Below, in pieces: positions 6,218 through 9,007 of a stretch of DNA of 9,007 bases. Every line of letters starts with the position of its first letter. Position 1 is the first letter of the stretch. The translations under genes and the position numbers were made by a program. Source of the DNA: a candidate division Zixibacteria bacterium DG_27 (GTDB lineage Bacteria > Zixibacteria > MSB-5A5 > DG-27); assembly GCA_001302725.1 (NCBI GenBank), contig LIZU01000031.1, positions 1 to 9,007 on the forward strand, read 5' to 3'. The notes under the pieces were generated by a model. It saw only the letters and a program-made list of their open reading frames with translations. It made no database searches and was not told where the DNA came from.

Positions 6218-7246
6218 TTACAATCCGATTAAGTATAAGGCACCCCCGATTAAGAGCCCATAGACCAGATTGAATAGCTTTATCTTGACTGTATCCCTGA
6301 CGCTGTAGGAGAGAAGCGGCAGCATCCCGTGCCCGTCCTGAACGATGGAGCTGGTGAGAAGCACCGAGAAGGGGACAAGACCCTGAGTGAACATCATCAC
6401 GAAGACTAAATGAGGCCCCGATTCCGGGATCACCGCCACCAGAGCCGAAAGAACCAATACCCAGACCATGTGAGCCTCAACGAACGATCCCAAATCCCAG
6501 TAGTGCAAAACCAGCTGCACCACCAGGAGAGCAAACAGAGTCCACAGGAAAACCCGCCACAGATGTTCCTTTATGATGTGCCTCCAGATATGCTCTTTGA
6601 GGTAGTGGTCAGAAACGGTAGCGGTAGTGACGCCGATGATCAACAGTATGGTCAGCAGAAATCCTCTCTCGACATTCCAGGAGGGCGGCCCAAGAAGTCC
6701 AAGGACAGCCAAAAGAACAAGGATGATCACCAAGAAGAAAAGCGTAAACCGAAAGCCGAAGGATGAGAGGGCCCTCCTCCAGGCTTGTGGGCCAAAGAGC
6801 TGACCCTCTACGTGGCTTTCGTGAACTAACTCAACTTCGCACTCCTCTGAGGGTTTCACCTTGAAAAGAGGAGCCACCTTATCGGTCAACCACGCCAAGA
6901 CTATCCCCAGAGCAAAAAGCAACAGGAAAAGAAGCAGGGCGGTCTTGGGGAAGAGAGCCAACATCACGAAGGCCTCATCTCCGGAGGTGGCAATCATCCC
7001 ACCAACTATGGCGCCGAAGCCGATAAGCCCGTGGACGTAGAAAGAGACATTCATGAAAGCTCCCAGACAACCCGGCGTGGCCCCTAAAAAGGAGGCGGTG
7101 GTGTATTGGCGCCACCGCCCGCCCCGAATCAGGCTGGCCATCTTCCCCCTGCTTAAGACGTTGAGGTAGTCGGTAATGAGCATCATTCCGAAGACGAAGA
7201 TGGTGATGACCACCGAATGCTTCAGAATGTGCACTAACTCCGACAT
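6218..7246 (-). CDS. ArsP_2-type 10-TM putative metal(loid) exporter
   Basis: This 342-residue membrane protein has about ten hydrophobic segments, roughly at residues 9-29, 48-68, 72-88, 98-121, 166-188, 196-212, 232-250, 260-278, 281-300 and 324-341. A polar loop (about 122-165) splits it into two halves. Conserved motifs are FLGATPGCLGAF (53-64), ATSGDEAFVML (86-96), IPESGPHLVFV (273-283) and SSIVQDGHGMLPLLSYS (299-315). They fit the PF11449 family, usually annotated as arsenic efflux or putative manganese transporter. The ESGP and GDEA acids in or near the membrane could bind a cation. The substrate is not established, so the arsenic or manganese labels should not be taken literally. The ATG at 7246 has AAGG a few bases upstream. 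The gene sits between the two ferredoxin-ATPases, which suggests it serves the same metal pathway. Confidence 0.9.
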   Translation of the reverse strand: MSELVHILKHSVVITIFVFGMMLITDYLNVLSRGKMASLIRGGRWRQYTTASFLGATPGCLGAFMNVSFYVHGLIGFGAIVGGMIATSGDEAFVMLALFPKTALLLFLLLFALGIVLAWLTDKVAPLFKVKPSEECEVELVHESHVEGQLFGPQAWRRALSSFGFRFTLFFLVIILVLLAVLGLLGPPSWNVERGFLLTILLIIGVTTATVSDHYLKEHIWRHIIKEHLWRVFLWTLFALLVVQLVLHYWDLGSFVEAHMVWVLVLSALVAVIPESGPHLVFVMMFTQGLVPFSVLLTSSIVQDGHGMLPLLSYSVRDTVKIKLFNLVYGLLIGGALYLIGL

Positions 7247-7305
7247 AAAGACCTTGCCATCATTTACGCTGGTTTCTCACGGCTTCTTCCGACGACTGTC
7301 AAGGC

Positions 7306-7331
7306 AAAAAAAGGCAAAGCGTTTACAACGC
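7306..7331 (-). terminator. Weak hairpin over the first ATPase stop, possible attenuator
   Basis: On the minus strand GCGTT (7331-7327), loop GTA and AACGC (7323-7319) form a perfect 5-bp stem that includes the TAA stop of the first ATPase. TTTGCC and a run of seven T (7312-7306) follow. The stem is short and two G-C bases interrupt the T-run. It could lower transcription into the permease gene, which begins 76 bp after the stop, rather than end it. Confidence 0.3.
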
Positions 7332-8234
7332 ATTTTCGTGGCCATTTCCTGAGACGATGGCACCACTTGATTTGGTCTGCGATTCGACTTCGACTCGGCT
7401 TTCTATCAAACTCCACATTCGGGCAAAAACCCGGAGATATTTCTCCTCCCGGTGAAGAATGGCAACGCCTCTGGAATAAAGCCGGGCGAGGTTAGGGTCA
7501 TACGGTATTTCGCTCAGGACGGGGATGGCCTCTTTTTCGCAATACTCCTTTACCTTGAGGTCCCCGAGGTCGGCACGATTTATGACAACCCCTGTGGGAA
7601 TTTCAAGTGCTCTGACGAGTCCGACCGCCAGTTCGAGGTCGTTTAAGCCGAATGGAGTAGGCTCGGTCACCAGCAGGGTGTAGTCGCTTCCCTTGACGGA
7701 CTCCACTACCGGGCAGGAGGTGCCCGGAGGGACATCGATTATGGTGACGCTGTTAGGATCGATTCTCTCCTTGACCGTCCTTATGAGAGGTCCGGCCATC
7801 GCCTCCCCGATGTTCAAGCGACCGTGGACGAAGTCGATGGAGCCGGATTTGCCCGTCTCCAGGATCCCCATCTCCCGATCCTGTTCCGTGATTGCTTTCT
7901 CCGGACAGAGGAGAGCGCAACCGCCACAGCCATGACAGAGCTGGTCGAAGACCAATACCTGATCTTTCAGGACTGCCAGGGCGTTGAAGGCGCAAACCTC
8001 AGCGCACTTCCCGCAGTAGGTGCATTTGCTCTTATCGATTCTCGGAACCGGGATACTTACCGGCCACGAGCTCTCCAAATTCGGTTTCAGGAAGAGATGG
8101 GCGTTCGGCTCCTCGACGTCGCAGTCGAGAAGTTGCACCTTCGCGGAATTCTCCCTTGCGAGGAACAGGGCCAGATTTACGGCGACGGTGGTCTTTCCGG
8201 TGCCACCCTTCCCGCTGGCGACCGAGATTATCAT
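7323..8234 (-). CDS. MinD/ParA-like P-loop ATPase with 2x[4Fe-4S] ferredoxin insert (first copy)
   Basis: This 303-residue protein has the deviant Walker A motif GKGGTGKTT at 8-16 and LLDCDVEEPNAHLFL at 35-49. The ferredoxin insert has Cys71/74/77/81 (CTYCGKCAEVC) and Cys100/103/106/110 (CHGCGGCALLC). IIDVPPGTSCPVVES at 165-179 includes Cys174. It pairs with the second copy in the same operon, but the two differ enough to be distinct subunits, possibly a heterodimer. A longer polar tail (about 280-303) is not seen in the second copy. The ATG at 8234-8232 overlaps the stop of the upstream hydrolase (ATGA), with AAGGG just ahead, pointing to coupled translation. A role in metal-cluster assembly or delivery is inferred from the family and neighbours. 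Confidence 0.95.
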   Translation of the reverse strand: MIISVASGKGGTGKTTVAVNLALFLARENSAKVQLLDCDVEEPNAHLFLKPNLESSWPVSIPVPRIDKSKCTYCGKCAEVCAFNALAVLKDQVLVFDQLCHGCGGCALLCPEKAITEQDREMGILETGKSGSIDFVHGRLNIGEAMAGPLIRTVKERIDPNSVTIIDVPPGTSCPVVESVKGSDYTLLVTEPTPFGLNDLELAVGLVRALEIPTGVVINRADLGDLKVKEYCEKEAIPVLSEIPYDPNLARLYSRGVAILHREEKYLRVFARMWSLIESRVEVESQTKSSGAIVSGNGHENAL

Positions 8235-9007
8235 TCTACCCTTATCTTACTGCCGACGCCCAACTTGATGAAATCCTCTTTGTATTCTGTCTCGAACAGT
8301 CTTCGGCATTCGTCCCCACTGCAGTGGCAGGGGGCGGATTTGATAACTCCTAGACGCCTGAAGTCCTGGATGATTCCTCCTATCTCCCTCTCGGGGGTTG
8401 AAACCAGGTGGAATCCCCCCATGACCAGGTAGACGTCCTCCTTGAACGACTTTTTGACTTGCTCGATGATCTCCACTATCCCGGGATGGGCACAGCCGGT
8501 GATGATTACCAACCCCTTCGGCGTCTGAACAATCAGGGACTGCTCTTTAATGCCGTCTCCTGACTCTCCGGTGGAGAATACACCTCTGCAAACCTCAGTG
8601 GGGTCACCAACTTCAACGTAGTCGGCTCCTAGAGATTTGACTCTCTTTTTGAAGTTGGAGGGGAATGACGGTAAGAGAAAAACATCCACCTTCGTGTTTT
8701 TCTTTAAGAAACCCTCCAGACCTCCAGTGTGATCGCTGTGGATGTGGGAGAGAAAAACGACTTCGATCTGAGCGGGGTCTATCCCCAACTTCTCCATGTT
8801 ATAGAGTAGGGTCGCGCTGTCTCCGCCGGTATCGAAGAGGATAGTCTTCTCGCAGCCCTCCACCAGGCAGGAAAAGCCCCATCCGGTTTTTAGACCTTCA
8901 ACTGAAGGGTTATTGTCGTAAACTACGGTTATGATAATTCCCTCCTCTGCTATCGAAACTGCTCCGCTACATATAACAGACGACACAGTCAGAAACAAGA
9001 AAAACAG
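8231..9007 (-). CDS. Metallo-beta-lactamase-fold hydrolase (COG1237-like), probably exported; 5' end outside window
   Basis: The frame is open to the right edge, with 258 visible residues. SHIHSDHTGG (87-96) provides the HxHxDH metal motif (His88, His90, Asp92, His93). Further likely ligands are His174 in TGCAHPG, His200 in GGFH and His228 in CHCSGDEC. This arrangement fits the COG1237 group, often annotated as dihydropterin-ribofuranosyl-aminobenzene-phosphate synthase-like; the true substrate is unknown. The visible N-terminus, LFFLFLTVSSVICSGAVSIA, is hydrophobic and ends in a possible signal peptidase I site (S-I-A before EEG). Only then does the normal domain start (IITVVYDNNP). A TTG at 8998 could give a complete but shorter signal; an ATG beyond the edge is more likely. 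It is the most upstream gene of the operon that can be seen and overlaps the next by 4 bp. Confidence 0.9.
   Translation of the reverse strand: MFFLFLTVSSVICSGAVSIAEEGIIITVVYDNNPSVEGLKTGWGFSCLVEGCEKTILFDTGGDSATLLYNMEKLGIDPAQIEVVFLSHIHSDHTGGLEGFLKKNTKVDVFLLPSFPSNFKKRVKSLGADYVEVGDPTEVCRGVFSTGESGDGIKEQSLIVQTPKGLVIITGCAHPGIVEIIEQVKKSFKEDVYLVMGGFHLVSTPEREIGGIIQDFRRLGVIKSAPCHCSGDECRRLFETEYKEDFIKLGVGSKIRVE

Noticed and set aside
7279..7302. TTGACA on the minus strand at 7302-7297 as a promoter for the permease
   Set aside because: The -10 position at 17 bases is TGAGAA, only 2 of 6 matches, and other spacings are no better.
7824..8432. 202-codon plus-strand open frame opposite the first ATPase and the MBL gene
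   Set aside because: Both opposite-strand genes have clear catalytic motifs; this frame has none.

Overview
The window looks like a chromosomal segment of a Gram-negative-type (diderm), probably anaerobic bacterium of moderate GC content. The diderm call rests on the tail of an MlaD-type outer-membrane lipid-transport protein at the left edge. The anaerobic call is an inference from a GH57 amylolytic enzyme, a radical SAM enzyme and an operon rich in iron-sulfur proteins. I cannot place it in a phylum. No rRNA, tRNA, transposase or CRISPR array was seen.

Left part (1-2724, plus strand): the C-terminal part of an MlaD/MCE-domain protein is followed directly (TAG then ATG) by a 720-residue glycoside hydrolase of family 57, probably an alpha-amylase or 4-alpha-glucanotransferase. 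A Mut7-C RNase-domain protein with a zinc ribbon lies convergent to it (2721-3179, minus strand), overlaps its stop by 3 bases, and seems to be read from a consensus-like promoter that would give a leaderless GTG-start message. A 353-bp gap with a candidate plus-strand promoter leads to an orphan radical SAM/SPASM protein (3533-4636).

Centre (4637-4876): 240 bp of non-coding DNA packed with inverted repeats. The most striking are two adjacent 26-nt hairpins with nearly the same stem, whose differences are compensated on the opposite arm.

Right part (4877-9007, minus strand): a compact five-gene operon read from the right edge inward. In order it encodes an apparently exported metallo-beta-lactamase-fold hydrolase (5' end outside the window), a MinD/ParA-like ATPase with a 2x[4Fe-4S] ferredoxin insert, a 10-TM ArsP_2-type putative metal exporter, a second MinD-like ferredoxin-ATPase, and a small NifX/NafY-like (MTH1175-type) metal-cluster-binding protein. 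Two paired MinD-like Fe-S ATPases with a NifX-like protein resemble the orange-protein (ORP) loci of sulfate reducers such as Desulfovibrio. The permease and the signal-peptide-bearing hydrolase are the less expected members. I infer a metal-cofactor or metal-sulfide handling system, with cluster proteins in the cytoplasm and one component each in the membrane and probably the envelope. The metal is not identifiable from sequence.
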